A stretch of 64,000 nucleotides of DNA, taken from assembly GCF_001949145.1 (NCBI RefSeq), contig NW_019091445.1, forward strand, positions 555,772 through 619,771, read 5' to 3'. Position numbers and translations under genes: made by a program. Positions 1 to 12,454 of this stretch are shown here, piece after piece. This DNA is from Acanthaster planci (taxonomy: Eukaryota > Echinodermata > Asteroidea > Valvatida > Acanthasteridae). Below the pieces are notes generated by a model, which was not told where the DNA came from, ran no database searches, and was given only the letters and a program-made list of their open reading frames with translations. How positions within the stretch are numbered: the stretch's first letter is position 1; every line of letters begins with the position of its first letter.

Positions 1-3000
1 TAAGGCCGATGGGGATGGAGTGAAGTTAATGCGTAACCAAGAGTGATTAATAGCTTTGATGTGTGGTACAGAATAGTTGGTGGGCGTCGTTGATTTCTGC
101 ATGGCTGGCTATATTGCAAAACGAAGAAGCAGTTTGGGTGTGCGGCCGTGGCGAATAGTGATAGATGAGTAGTGATAGTGTGTCATTTGGTAGTGATGGA
201 TGGGGGGGACGTAAACTGCGATTGAAGGGCTTGGGGTTTATTGACTCCCACCTCCAAGGCACTCTCCTTTAGCACGCCTTGAGGAAACAATGTCGGCAAG
301 AAGGAGTTCATGTTCCGTACATCATATACTTAAGCACACAAAAGTGGAGGATTGATCAATCCAAAGTATGACACTGAATACAGTTCAAGCAAATACTTCC
401 CTAGTTTTTCATCAATTATTCCTTGCTGTTCAAACTCACATGCAAACTCACAGTGCGTAAATGTTAATCAGGCACATTGGCATTGTATTGTGATGTCCAC
501 ATTAGCACAGCATCAGTAGTGTACATGTATGAAAGCACTTCAGTGAGCGTGTGTGCATAATGTGATGGGGTGCCGCGCCTCATGGGATGTTTTACAGTCT
601 GAGGGAGCAAGGGGGCTCCTCCCTGAGTAAAAAAATAAAAAAAGGGAGGGGGAGATGAAAAATGGAGGAAAGGGGATGAGAATCACCTACATGTGTTTGC
701 TTGAAAATCCCCTGGAATTACCCCCACCCCCACCCACACTGCTGGTGATGAATGCTTTGCCTGCCTGGTTGGAAAGTCTCCCCCCCCCCGAAAAATCCTG
801 GCAACATCCATAGGCAGATGTGCATGTACAATGTACATACATGTACATGTATGAATGGCTCAAACTAGTGTGACTGGATTAAGCTCGTTCATCTTGCGTG
901 CTTGGCTACGGCTGCTAGCGCATCTACTTGTACAAATGTATGTTACTGTCCTGCTGGCATTCAGTGCAATAAATCTGTGTGATACGGTACATGTCGTGCT
1001 CTAAGTGCCATCTAAACATAAATCTGAATTTGAATTACGATGCACTCCATTTCTGTTTGTGTTACATGTAGTTGAATCATTTATCCCTGGGCATCCTGGG
1101 GCCACGTTGTCAGCAGAATGCACCGCGGAGACGTGATCATAATTCATGAATTTGCTGGAAAGGCGGAAGACCAGCCCTCGGGCCATTATTGGAATATATA
1201 CACCACTGCATGTACCATGGACCTCACACAGAAATAACTCCAGCGATTCAATTATGATTTAGAGCACCTCATGAGGGGCCAAAAACAATTTGATTTGTGG
1301 CTAAAGGTAGTGCTAATAAACAGCACGTTCTAGTTACCGATTGCATGGCCTTGCTGCCGTTATGACTAGCTGGCATTCGCAGTGAATAGTTCCGAGATCA
1401 ATACCTTCCAAACGTAGTGTTTGACAAGACTTCAAGTCAACACTGCTTTCAAAGGGAAAGGAAAATGTACACATACACGTGTAAAGGTCTAAAAAGAAGG
1501 TAAGCACCAATTCTTTAACTTTCGTTTAAACTGGACAAATTGATTGGGTTTTAAAACTTCACCTTTTTTACGGCGATTTTCCACATTGATGACAAAAAGA
1601 TGGCTGTTTGCAGGCTTTGAAATGCATGCCCATCTTTGCTTTGTTCAAATATGTCTGTTGAGTTCAGAAGCTTTGCTGTTTTAGTCAGGAAATGGTCAAT
1701 ACCACGTTTGTACACTTTATGGTGTGTAAGACTCAAAACATTGCATTGTGGTAATAACTAGCCAAAGTTTGTAGCAGCACAACCTGACTCCATGTATATC
1801 TTTCGAGAAGGTAAAGTTTCAGAGCCACTCATGTTCCCCAAAGTGATAGTCACGTGGTGTTGCCACAGACCTTCTCTAGTATTTGCGGTTTCTCCCTTGC
1901 TAAATTGTGTGCAAATTGTGTTATAAGATTGAGGATACAATAGAAAAGTCATGCCCGGTTTCTTGTTTTTTACAATTTGTTAGTTTGGTCTATAGACGTT
2001 TTTCACCCACGTGACTAAATGTAAACAATACAACCACGTGTGGACCGCCTTGGCCACGGTGATCGCATGTATACCTATGGGCAGCTTCAACCACGTGCAA
2101 GCACATGTGCAAACGCTGCATGCTTGACTAGTTTATCTTATTTTCATTTTTGAATATCATACTCAGTGTTTATCAAGTGGGAATCCCTTAAAAACATAAA
2201 ACACTTCCCAGCTTTATGTTGATTATATGGTTACTTTTTGACCTACTAACACTGAATAACTTGTTTAGAGAATACATGACTTCAAAATGCTTGCATGTAT
2301 ACTACTTTACAGCATGTGGTATTTTATTCTAAACCATATAAATTCACAAAAAAAGTAAAAAGTAGCTACAAACATAGAATGACACAGCATACTTTTATAG
2401 CCAAATAAACGATCAAATATGTGTCATAAAGTTGCTCATTCCAGGGAAATCGGGCCACATAAATGTACAGTCAGACTTCCCAGAGACAGTCATTTTTCCT
2501 GGTTGGCAAAACTGGGTAAAATGTAAAACAAAAAATTTATCAACATGAAAGTTAGCTTAAATATTATGGCTGACAACTAGACAAAAAAAATCCAGCTTTG
2601 TCCAATTATTCAAGTGTTTAACTTCATGCAGAATTTGTCGACCCTTTCCAAACGCACATTGGGTCGACAAATTTCGCTCATTGTGATTGGCCAATGCGTT
2701 GCAAACTCTCGGTGGTGCACGAATGTGGAACAGCCGTATTGTACAGAATACACGTTAAGTTCAGTAAAATAAAAACCTGCTTTCATACAGTACATGCACC
2801 TTACTTTTGTCCAGGGAACTGCTCTGCTTTTTGTGCAGACAAGTTCCCTGATCTGAACAAAATCCAATTTCATTTATTCCCAATTTCATTACCATTCTCC
2901 AGTAATGACTGTCTTATACTTAGAAAGCAATAGGGCATAGCATCAGCAACGTAAAGTTAAAAATAGAGACATACATGTACATGAACATCGAAAAAGTATT

Positions 3001-4527
3001 AAAATGGTTCTTGAAGCCGTGTTCTTCCCGACAATGAACAATTTTCGACCAGTCTTTTACAAATTCGTTAGGTACATGTACATGTAGAGTGTGTATGTGA
3101 TTCTGAAACACACCCATGATAGAGGACCATATACAAGGAATGCGTGCGTGCTTAGATACACGAATGGCTTATTTGATTGGGGTGTGCCTCCAGCCTGAGA
3201 AATGTCCGGATCAGAATACTGAAGTCGACAGATTTCAAATTGCAGCATGTCACCTTACATTGATTCATAAGTGCGCAGGACATGTAATGTACCGGTAGTG
3301 GAATAAAAAACAGGAAAAGTGCACATTCACATGTACGTGTACTCAAACCTCTCCTGCATGTGTACATGTGTACATTGTAAATGTACAGTTGTGCACCTTA
3401 GACGATCAATTTTTAAAGGATATGGTTTGTACATTTACCGTTACTGATACGGCACAGTGGCTTCAAGACTATAATATCTCAGTTTAGTGTAAATAATAAA
3501 TTTGATAATCTGGAGTCTAATGTTCAAAAGACACATACACGCACCTCTTAACCCTTTAGATTTATTTCAGACACTCGTATGCTGTCACCTGAGCTTAATG
3601 ATAGCTATTAACAGTAAAAAAGACCCTTCACCGAGATAGTTTCATATGCATGTATTTACGCAGTACTTATGTGTACATATAACAGGACAGTTTTTTCATG
3701 TAGTGAGAATTCAGTGGAGAAAAATATATTTATAATTTCCTTGTGGATGTTGTGTCACATGTGTATGTAGAAATTTTTATGCTAAACAATACAGAACAAC
3801 CAGTGTGGGTTTTACTTTGTGATAACATTTGTATTTTTGTTATTGATAAAAAAAAATCAAGACAAAGCTTTAAGGACCGAACCTAACATTTAATTCTTAT
3901 CTGAGTTGTATAATGATATCTGAAGAACAAAACTTTAAAATGTTAGCCATATGTACATATATAAAAACCTGTGCTATTGGTGTTGTACTGGTTAATCTAG
4001 CAGACTACATGTTCACGGATGCAGGCCTGGCACCTTTTGATGCACTGAGAATTGTGTAGCTGATATTCATTTCTTATTTCTGTGGAGGGATATAAAGATG
4101 ATATTTACACACAGGTGTCAATGTATGATCATCGTGATCTAAGTTCCAGTGTAGCCATTCAACAATACAGGGACAATACACGTTTTTTTTGAGGGGGGGT
4201 TGTCTTAACAATCAATCCCTTGTTTTCAGGTTTTGTCGAAACATTCTACCAGCATCAAAAGTTCTGTACTTGCAGGGAGAAGTAGATTCCTTGACCAACA
4301 ATGGGGGATGGTTGTGTCTTACGTGTACATGTACGTGTACATGTAGGTACAGTGTACATGTACATGTATCGGTCAGTTGAGGGCAGTGTTTATTTTACAT
4401 AGTTTCATTGGAGTGTATTGCTTAGAATGGGAATTTTTAGGTTTTTTGAGATAGTAGGCAGACGCATGGTAACTTCAGAGTGACTGGTAACATACATGCA
4501 TCAACAAGCCTCCACTTGGTGTGCTGT
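1..4527. other. intergenic / 3' flank of the four-helix membrane protein gene
   Basis: I see no coding exon here. Open frames are short, lack splice-flanked structure and do not resemble a protein family. The stretch is AT-rich with homopolymer runs and several ACATGT/GTACAT palindromic microsatellites (about 823-856, 3300-3385 and 4319-4372). The part next to 4528 probably carries the 3' UTR of the minus-strand membrane protein gene that ends there. Confidence 0.5.
4319..4372. repeat. palindromic ACATGT/GTACAT microsatellite
   Basis: Short units such as GTACATGTACATGTA repeat imperfectly. Each unit is its own reverse complement. Similar patches lie at about 823-856, 3303-3385, 6151-6182, 7361-7412, 10847-10892 and 59165-59202. 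They are common outside the beta-lactamase array and rare inside it. Confidence 0.8.
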
Positions 4528-7500
4528 CTAGCGATTACCGGCCAAGTAGCCCTTGGAAGTGAGCTGCTGGTAGAGGGACCAACTAGTTATCACAAGGTGC
4601 ATCTGCAGAAAAATGAAAAGAGCTAATAAGTCATTCAGAGGGGCCATTGAGAGAAAAAGACTTTCAAAGTATACAGGCAGGGTGACAGATAGGAAACCGT
4701 TGATGATTAGGGCATTGCCTTGCTTGCATCTCAGACAATGCAATGAGACAGAAAATGTGAACAGATATCGTCAACCAGTGATCAGCCAGAACAAGGTTAC
4801 TTGAGCGGTTCCATGTGGAATGTGACTTTGCTTTCGATCAGAAAGCTGTGGTACATGTAGCAGTAGATGGTAAAAAATTTTTAATGTCTGACTTGAGGCC
4901 TCGATTTCTTCCGTCTTCGTCATGTTTCGTCAGTTTGTGTCACAGCGATATGGAAATTTTCAAATGAGGTCAGACTTCTTCTACCGTCACATGACTTCCC
5001 AATATTCTTCATGCATAGCAGCTTTTTCTATTAACCCTTGTTTTGCTTCTAGCTCATCCTTTAAAATGCTTCAACATGGGAATCGAGATAAATCACTGGC
5101 CCTTGGATTGCCAGGCTTTTCGTGTCAAACTTTCTCTGATAAAGTTTGCATCTGGACTTTTAATGTGTATACATGTACATGTAGCTTGGTTAGTATCAGC
5201 GGGTTGGATCGGGTCAGTTGGAATACAATGTTGGAAACATACATGTATGTCTTACAATAACGATTATACTCACGTTCCAGATAGCGCGGATGGCAAACCA
5301 AATGACCAGAAAGAGGAAATAAGGTTGACTGGCCAGGCCCTGCAAACACAAAGAGATCCAGTTATCCAAACCATGAATCAGACTGTCGATTCTCAGGCCC
5401 AGTCCAAGCTCAGCAGCTGTGGCGAGGAGTAAAGCATGGATCTATGGAAGGTGGCCATGGTGGCTCCAGCCAGTGGCTTGAAGAGGCTGACATGTACACT
5501 ATACCAAGAGCCGTGTCTTTTGGATGCAGCCTTTATTTGGCCAGAAAACAGTTGGGCTCAGCCATTGAGTTCAGCACCGTGAAAGTTTATAGATGTAGTT
5601 CGTTGTACACGTACAAAATCAGGTACCTGTTACCTGAAAGTTGGCCATGCTTCACGTAGATGGACTAGTTTCAGAGACAGACAGTGCTAGAGCAACATGT
5701 ACATGTACTGGTTAGTCCATACATGAATGCCCTATCCACAACAAAATCCATTTACATGACCAAATGCTTTCTTATGTTGGCATGTACTGCATTCAAGAAA
5801 ACACATATCCTGCCTAGAAAAAGACTTCTGCCAAAAAGAAAAGTTAAATAGGAGCGCATACCGGTACAAGGGACATGTACACTGTATGGTCAGTGGCGTA
5901 ACTCTTGGGGGGGGGACGTGCCCCCAACAGAGGCCCGCGCCCCCTCCCTTTTGAAAGTTTGGACAAAAAATATATATAACTGGCTTTCCAAATCTGTGTT
6001 TCAGCTAGCATTTACAATGTACATCCATTTATGTAGGTAGGCATTTAGACAGGCACCTAGTTCAACTATTTTCAGTGCCCCTGAAAAAAAATTGTGCACC
6101 CCCAGGTGCCCCCTCAGCTGTAGCACTCTAGTTACGCCGCTGTGTATGGTGTACTGTATGTACATGTATGTACATGTATGTAGTTATAAGTAAATTACCT
6201 GTAGCTGGTTCTCAGTGATAACTCCCAGGTACACAATGCAGCCCAGCTCAATCACAGTCCCAATGGCGATGACAACGCTGAAGAAAGCCGCAGACCCAGG
6301 GCTGTACTGTAACGCAACAACCACGCAATGCATTCGAATCAATATAAGTGCTTCTTTCTGTCTCTTTTGTTTGTTTTTTTTTACCAAAGACTCATCCTTG
6401 GGCGCTGCAAAGCCAATAGCTGTTTGTTAACAAGCACATCCCCAAATCACTTACCAAGCTGAGCACTACATGTACTTATAATCCTGCCCATGTATTATTG
6501 CATGTGAAGGCACATGCTCAATCCACTCCAATTGAGCCTGACCAGGGAGTACATGTGTGGGAAAATTAATTACACCGTACATGTAACTACAGTCATTTGC
6601 AAAAGTTTAAGACCACTTGGAATATTATTGGTATTTCTGTCACTGGGCCTGCATTGAATGATTACTTAACATGGTTTACTGTGGTGCATAACATCAGTGT
6701 GATGTTACATACATGTGTACATGTACTTGTCTGAATGACATTTTTTGCAAAGGCAGGTCTTGTATGACTTTTGTCTGTAAGGCAGCATGAGTTAAACAAG
6801 GCCAGAAATAAAGGAGGGCACACTAAATATTAGACTGTTAGCATTTCAAAACATTGAAATGAAGTGAAAAGCTGTTTGACCAAGATACTAAGGTTACACA
6901 TTGGAATTAAATCTACATATAAGTTGCCACGATTGATTGGTTTGGGTGGTCCTAAACTTTTGCAAATGACTATTTCATCACATTTTCCCTTTTCACCCCA
7001 CTCTCTCCACATTTGTCTAAATGTTCATTTGATCACATCCTTTTAATGATGACAATGTTTCTTGTCTGTCTGTCATCACCTGGTCATGTCTGTAGACTGC
7101 TTGAGCATTTATGCTCACTATTTTGGTTCGCTTGTGTGAATCTGAGAAACAAATGATGGAACTTACGCAAAATGCTCCAATGAACATGATGATGGCGGCC
7201 AGAATCATGACAACCCCATGTAGACCAATCAGGATGTAGGTCAGAACCAAAATGGCTGCAAACAATCATAAAAAGGATGACATGGTCAATCCCAGGTTTC
7301 TCCCTGATCCTTCAGAATCCACCAATATGTGTTCATGGAGGATTCTCCTAGAGTTGCAAAAGCCGGTATACATGTACATGTACATAGATGTGTACATGTT
7401 CATACATGTAGTGCCTCAATCACAGTTAATTTATATTATGGCTTGAATGATGCCCACTGAGCAAATTGTTAACAAAATACATGTACTGGTAATCCTAAAT

Positions 7501-10500
7501 TTCTTGTGTTCTTTCAAGGAATCTCTCCCACATCCTCCAAAACCTGCTACACCTGTTAGTTTCTTTTTATTTCACCCTTCCTCTTTACATGTAAAATCAC
7601 AGGGCCTTGGATCCAACTTCCCCAAACCTTCAAAACCCAAAGCTTTCCTTGTGGATTATATAGGATCTTATTTGGCACGCTAAATATTCTTGCACAGGGA
7701 GTTAGGAATGTTTCTCACAGAATCCATGCATGTACAAGTATATTGGGTGTCTTGTTATAGGCTTGAACAAAATTTTGCAGTTTGTTTCCTTTAAAACCAG
7801 CTTTTTTGTGTGTTTAATGTTGCTTTTTCGTCGTTACATGCGTTTCTGTTTGGATTTGTGTACATGTGCAGTGTATGATGGATTATGGAAAGGAACCAAT
7901 ATTCCCAGTGAGTTTTTGGATGACATTTTGCGAGAAGGAATTCATAACCCTGTTGCCTAGAATCACGGTGAAGCAGTCTCCAGCCAGAGACATCAGTATA
8001 TCATCAGTGATGTGATTGGCTTTGGAGCCCAGCATGTGCACTCGAGCAAATGAAGTGGTGAGGACAGCCCATGCATGTACTCGGTATGAAAATGGGAGTT
8101 TTGCTCCATTAGAGACACACCGTTACGTCTATTCCTGTGACGTGATAATCGGCAGTTGGCAGTTGAAGGAGTTAATGTGTTGTGTAAGGCGTGACACTCC
8201 ACTCCAGACACCCTGAGTTTTTCAGGGAATGTTTCTCGAGTATTTTCAGGTCTCTGTAGCTGGAATCTCCATCAGAGTGGATTGAAATTCCTAAGGCCTT
8301 GAATTACTCTATCAGATAATGAATAGTGTCAGTTCTGATTACATGTATGTCGGATTAAGCCATTTCCATCAGTGTACTGAAAGCCTTATTAATTTGTTAT
8401 CGTGTGACACTTCTGTACACTATCCAAATACCGCTGTGAATTCACTTCAGAAAAACGCCTGCAGGAATCTTTTCCGCAGTCCTGGCTCCATAGTGTACAT
8501 TCTCCAATTTACAGGTATGTGACTGCCGATATGCAGCATTGTGACAACTGTTGACAGGATGGTCTTCAGAAATGTAGGCTTGTCTGTCCACTTCAAGCCA
8601 ACTTGTATGCATTTGTGGGGTGTACAACTTCGGTTTGACATGCATGTGTGTGTTTTTCATCAAATTTGTTGAAAGAAGCCTGAGGGTGTGAATTTGTGAA
8701 ATTTAGGTCGTTGTAGAATTCCCTCCGGGGTAAATCGTGGCCTGTTATAATGCAGAAAAGCTGGTACAGTGCTGGGCAGTGTCATATTGAGACACTGTTC
8801 AAAATAAAATCACTGAAATCAGGTGAAACTGTCAGAAAATTTGGAACTCTAAGTACAGTTTCAAAATCTGAGAACGTGCCATTAGACCAGTTCAGGAGAC
8901 AAATGAATACATGTACATGAACTAAACAGGAAATCTTGCTTGCCAGTAAGTAAGCAAGTTTGTACTATGGTAATTCAAGAACCAGTCGTAAGCAATACAT
9001 GTGCATACAGTACGTTGTAATACATGTACATGTAGATAACATTTTGGTCGGTAACTTTTTTGCCAAGCAAATATTTTCGTTGCTCAGCAAATCTCTGTGC
9101 TAAGCACTTCTGTTAATTCCGGCCCTTTCTAACTCCCCTTTGGTACCACACCAATTGACTGTGTCAAAAGAAACATGCCATGTTGTTTTTTTCTGCACTC
9201 CCCATTTACGTGCAGTCTGTCCATAGTCATGCCGCCAGACCACTGAATGATCTTTTTTTTTTCAAAAGTTAGTTATGTATCAGTTCACTCTGGGTTTTAA
9301 ATACATGTTGCAATCACTCCGCTTTATTCTCTGAATCAAGTTGTTGGAGGAAAGTTTCATCCTTTTTACATGATGTATTCAGACCTTGCCTTTGGCTGTT
9401 GAAACTACTAAACACCTTGTCCTGGCCTCATGAAATTTTTGAACTTTTTTTTTGCAGGAGAAGAGTTCTATGTAGAGCAAACACTTTACTGCACTCCAGG
9501 TCCCAGTCGGGTTAAAGTACAGTACCTTTATTTTCCCAAAGTATGTGGGATGTCTGTAACTCAATCATCTTTGGACATGTTCGACGAAACATCGGCATAC
9601 TGTACACTTTTTTTTCTCATTGTGTACTGTCATTAAATGTTACACATTGTTAAGCTATTGTCTGTAGCAACTTACAGGTTTGTTGGGCACTGCTGTCAAA
9701 GCTGCTCTCCCTCTGTAGAAGCTCAAGGAGTCCCCATACATACAATAGGGCAGTGGCCGCTGCCACCAACTGGAATCAAATCGAATCAGTCGAAAACAAT
9801 CAAGGCAAATCAAATCAAGGGGAATAGTTTCATATACAGCCACCAGTAATTATTCCCTAAAGTGACCTATTAGCCGTCAGAAAGCCAAAACACGTCCAGA
9901 AAAGTTCCACTTAGAATTTTTCAGAGCAGTTCCCAATATTCGGAAGAAATGTTGGGAAGAATTTCCAACAGGACTATCACAGTTTTTCGAGTGAGGTGCA
10001 TGTAATCATGAACAAGTTTAATAAAAAGGATGTCTCTTAATTTAGGCAGGAAAGAGGGAGAAGCAGTCTTCAATACAACCACTTTGTACTAGTATAGATG
10101 TACCTGTAGTTGGTTCAGATGTCAGATTCAATAATGAGCAGGCTCGAGTATGTAACAATTGTGAAATTTTTTTCTTCAGTTTACATGATCATCAGCATAT
10201 TACACTTGATCCCCAAGGATGTGTAAAAAGTTATCCTTTCAAACATGGAGGACTGAGGCCTGTTAAGGTTGAAGTTTGGTACATTGTACATGTATTGTCC
10301 TTCCAGTGCCATTTGTCTGGCACACCCTTATCCACGTCCTCATTGGGCCCTGACCCCAACACAATTAATACCACTGTGGCAAAATGAATTTCGCATATTC
10401 CACTCTCGGCCGCCCACAGGCACTTTACTCCTCTTTCCCCCCTACTCACCAAGAAGAAAATGGTGGACACAAGAGCTCCCTTGCGCAGGGACACGCAGCA

Positions 10501-10527
10501 GAAGCAGTGCTGGTCCAGAATGGCCAT
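4528..10527 (-). CDS. four-helix membrane protein of unknown function, six exons
   Basis: I do not recognise the family with certainty. Six exons join in frame: 10527-10450, 9769-9676, 7255-7167, 6306-6199, 5339-5274 and 4602-4528 (phases 0,1,0,0,0), giving 169 residues. Every junction has GT donors (GTGAGT, GTAAGT, GTAAGT, GTAATT, GTGAGT) and pyrimidine-tract AG acceptors. The start ATG is chosen because an in-frame stop lies just upstream. The short N-terminus carries Cys8, Cys10 and Cys11 followed by LRKG. Four hydrophobic helices fall at about 19-41, 59-86, 93-117 and 130-151, with a short polar tail after. The cysteine-plus-basic start before helix 1 loosely recalls LAPTM-type lysosomal four-helix proteins, but the rest does not prove this. 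It is an integral membrane protein with both ends probably on the cytosolic side (inference). A further 5' non-coding exon is possible. Confidence 0.82.
5891..6142. mobile_element. 252-bp hAT-like MITE
   Basis: The ends are imperfect inverted repeats: CAGTGGCGTAACT on the left and AGTTACGCCGCTG on the right. An exact 8-bp target duplication, TGTATGGT, flanks them at 5883-5890 and 6143-6150. The length, 8-bp duplication and CAG...CTG ends fit a non-autonomous hAT-type element. There is no coding capacity. It sits in intron 4 of the minus-strand membrane protein gene, between the exons at 6306-6199 and 5339-5274. Confidence 0.85.
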
Positions 10528-11426
10528 CTTGAGTGTTGTCTCGGTCCTCAATCACCCACAAAGATTGACAACCTAAACTGCCTTTCCCAAAGTTGTTTCA
10601 CACATCCAGGAATAGCAGTTCACCTGCGCTCTGACGCACTTGCACAATATGCACCACTGCTCAGAGTGCACTGTGAAGTCACCACACAATCCACAAACAA
10701 GGTGTTGTTGAAAAGAGCCCCACCTGTTATTCCTTCCCCATGCTGGGAACAGGTTTTAGTCATCGGCTGGAGAACGTTTGAGTTTGTTCACTCACCCGCT
10801 TCTACTTAGCATAAGAATAACTTGCACTAAATGCCAGTAAAAGTGACATGTGTACATGTACATTCTTGTGTATGTACATGTACATGTACGTGTAAGTGAT
10901 CAAATGGGCATGCTCTTGGGGACTAAGGTTTCATAGCTGCCTATTTTTTCCAGATGTTAAGAATGTCTCGTGCAATGGTATAGGATCCTCCTTAATATTG
11001 ATCTCTCTTTTGAGATGTGTCATGATTTTCAGTGGATCTCATCATCACCTCAAAATCATTAGCATATCACCATGGTTGAGTATTCTCTCTTCAAGTTCTG
11101 AAACGGAGGAAGACACCTAAATCATGCTTTGTCATAATGTTACACATGGCTTTTTGTGAATGGAAAGAAAGCATAGATGTATGTGCGAGTGTATGTATGA
11201 GCCATCGCTGCCGTTATAAAAACACGTTTGAACTCCTGTTCTACCAATTGATGAAAAAGTCTGTGACTAATAATTTCACTGCAGAAAAACTTCTCGTCAA
11301 TGACAGCTGTGGTTCATTTTGATAAAAATATTGAGAACTAAGAAAAACATTCACAACCAAATATTGTCTGTATATACAGTTGCTTTTTCAGAATTTTAAT
11401 TAACGTTTTGTGTTTTTGTTTCACGC

Positions 11427-11428
11427 AG
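11427..11428 (+). other. probable splice acceptor of a 5' UTR intron of ANKRD49
   Basis: A long T-rich tract ends in CACGCAG at 11428, about 90 bases before the ANKRD49 start codon. The coding frame is closed by a TGA at 11468. This fits an intron in the 5' leader with the coding exon beginning near 11429. The upstream non-coding exon is not identified. Confidence 0.45.
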
Positions 11429-11518
11429 GCACAAATTTGGGGTTTGTGTATACATGTAGGTTCTGAATGATCCAGCACCCTCTTCATTACTTTCCTGAGG
11501 CTTGATGTGGCCTGCATC

Positions 11519-12454
11519 ATGTTGAGACAGACTGAGGAGCTGAGCGGTAGCTTGGAGAGTTTGAACCAGCTGGACATGCACGAGAAGCTGGAGAAGCATC
11601 AGAAGAGGCGGCTGAGCTGCCCACAGATCGCTTTCACCTCCACCCTCTTGCCGACCACGCCCACCCGCAAAAAGTCCCTGGTGGAGGACTTGGGTGTGCA
11701 GAAGGTGGAAGAGGAGACTCTGGAGGAGTGCAAGGAGGCGGAGGACAACGTCTTTGCGGAGGCCGTCGAGGCGGTCCTGCAAGAAGGCTACGAGAACAAC
11801 GGCGGGTTCGAGGATGAGGAGGACTGTCGCAAGCACACAGACTTCTTGCTCAGCGTCATGGAATCGCAGCAGCGGAAGCGGCGGGGCAGCTCCAAATCAC
11901 ACTGGGATGACAGCGAGGAAGGCGACACCAAGATCGACGAGGACGTGGAGAACGACATGGGCAAGCGGATCCTGTGGGCGGCCGAGAACAATGAGACGGA
12001 GATCGTCAAGGAGCTGCTCGCCCAGCAGGCGGCGTTGGTGAACGCCTTGGATGAGGACCGCTACACGCCGTTGCACCGCGCCGCCTACAATGGCCACGCC
12101 TCCATGGTGGAACTGCTGCTGCAGCACAATGCCAACATCAACGCCAGGACGGAGGATGGCTGGTGCCCGCTGCACTGCGCCTCCCGGTGGAACAACGCCT
12201 CCGTCGTCTCTGTCCTCCTGCAGAACGGCAGCGACATCAACGCACAAACTAACGGCGGCCAGACTGCTCTCCATCTGGCTGCCTCCAACAACGAAGCCAA
12301 GGACTGCCTACAGCTGCTGCTGATGAACCGTCACATAGACACAACCATATTAAATGCGGCCAATGAGACAGCCTACGACATTGTCAAGAGAGTTGGCCGA
12401 TTGTCCTACTTGTTTGAGATGACAGAGGACAGCATGCAGCCTTCTGGTAGCTGA
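11519..12454 (+). CDS. ANKRD49: ankyrin repeat domain-containing protein 49
   Basis: A single open exon encodes 311 residues. The first ATG in the frame is at 11519; the frame is open slightly upstream but with no earlier ATG. Residues 1-147 are polar and acidic, with Glu/Asp-rich stretches. Residues 149-280 form about four ankyrin repeats: ILWAAENN at 151, YTPLHRAAYNGH at 182, WCPLHCASRWNN at 215 and TALHLAASNN at 249. The block order, the conserved LLLMNR after the last repeat and the tail with YLFE match vertebrate ANKRD49, whose human form is about 239 residues. This protein is longer at the N-terminus. ANKRD49 is a small nuclear/cytosolic adaptor linked to transcription and germ-cell survival in mammals; ankyrin repeats bind partner proteins. 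The exon is far more GC-rich than its flanks. A polyadenylation signal candidate AATAAA lies at 13038-13043. Confidence 0.92.
   Translation: MLRQTEELSGSLESLNQLDMHEKLEKHQKRRLSCPQIAFTSTLLPTTPTRKKSLVEDLGVQKVEEETLEECKEAEDNVFAEAVEAVLQEGYENNGGFEDEEDCRKHTDFLLSVMESQQRKRRGSSKSHWDDSEEGDTKIDEDVENDMGKRILWAAENNETEIVKELLAQQAALVNALDEDRYTPLHRAAYNGHASMVELLLQHNANINARTEDGWCPLHCASRWNNASVVSVLLQNGSDINAQTNGGQTALHLAASNNEAKDCLQLLLMNRHIDTTILNAANETAYDIVKRVGRLSYLFEMTEDSMQPSGS

Noticed and set aside
10384-10809. 141-codon plus-strand open frame
   Set aside because: It is antisense to the well-supported first exon of the membrane protein gene and has no ATG-supported or family-like content.
11396-11836. 146-codon minus-strand open frame
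   Set aside because: It is the antisense shadow of the GC-rich ANKRD49 exon.
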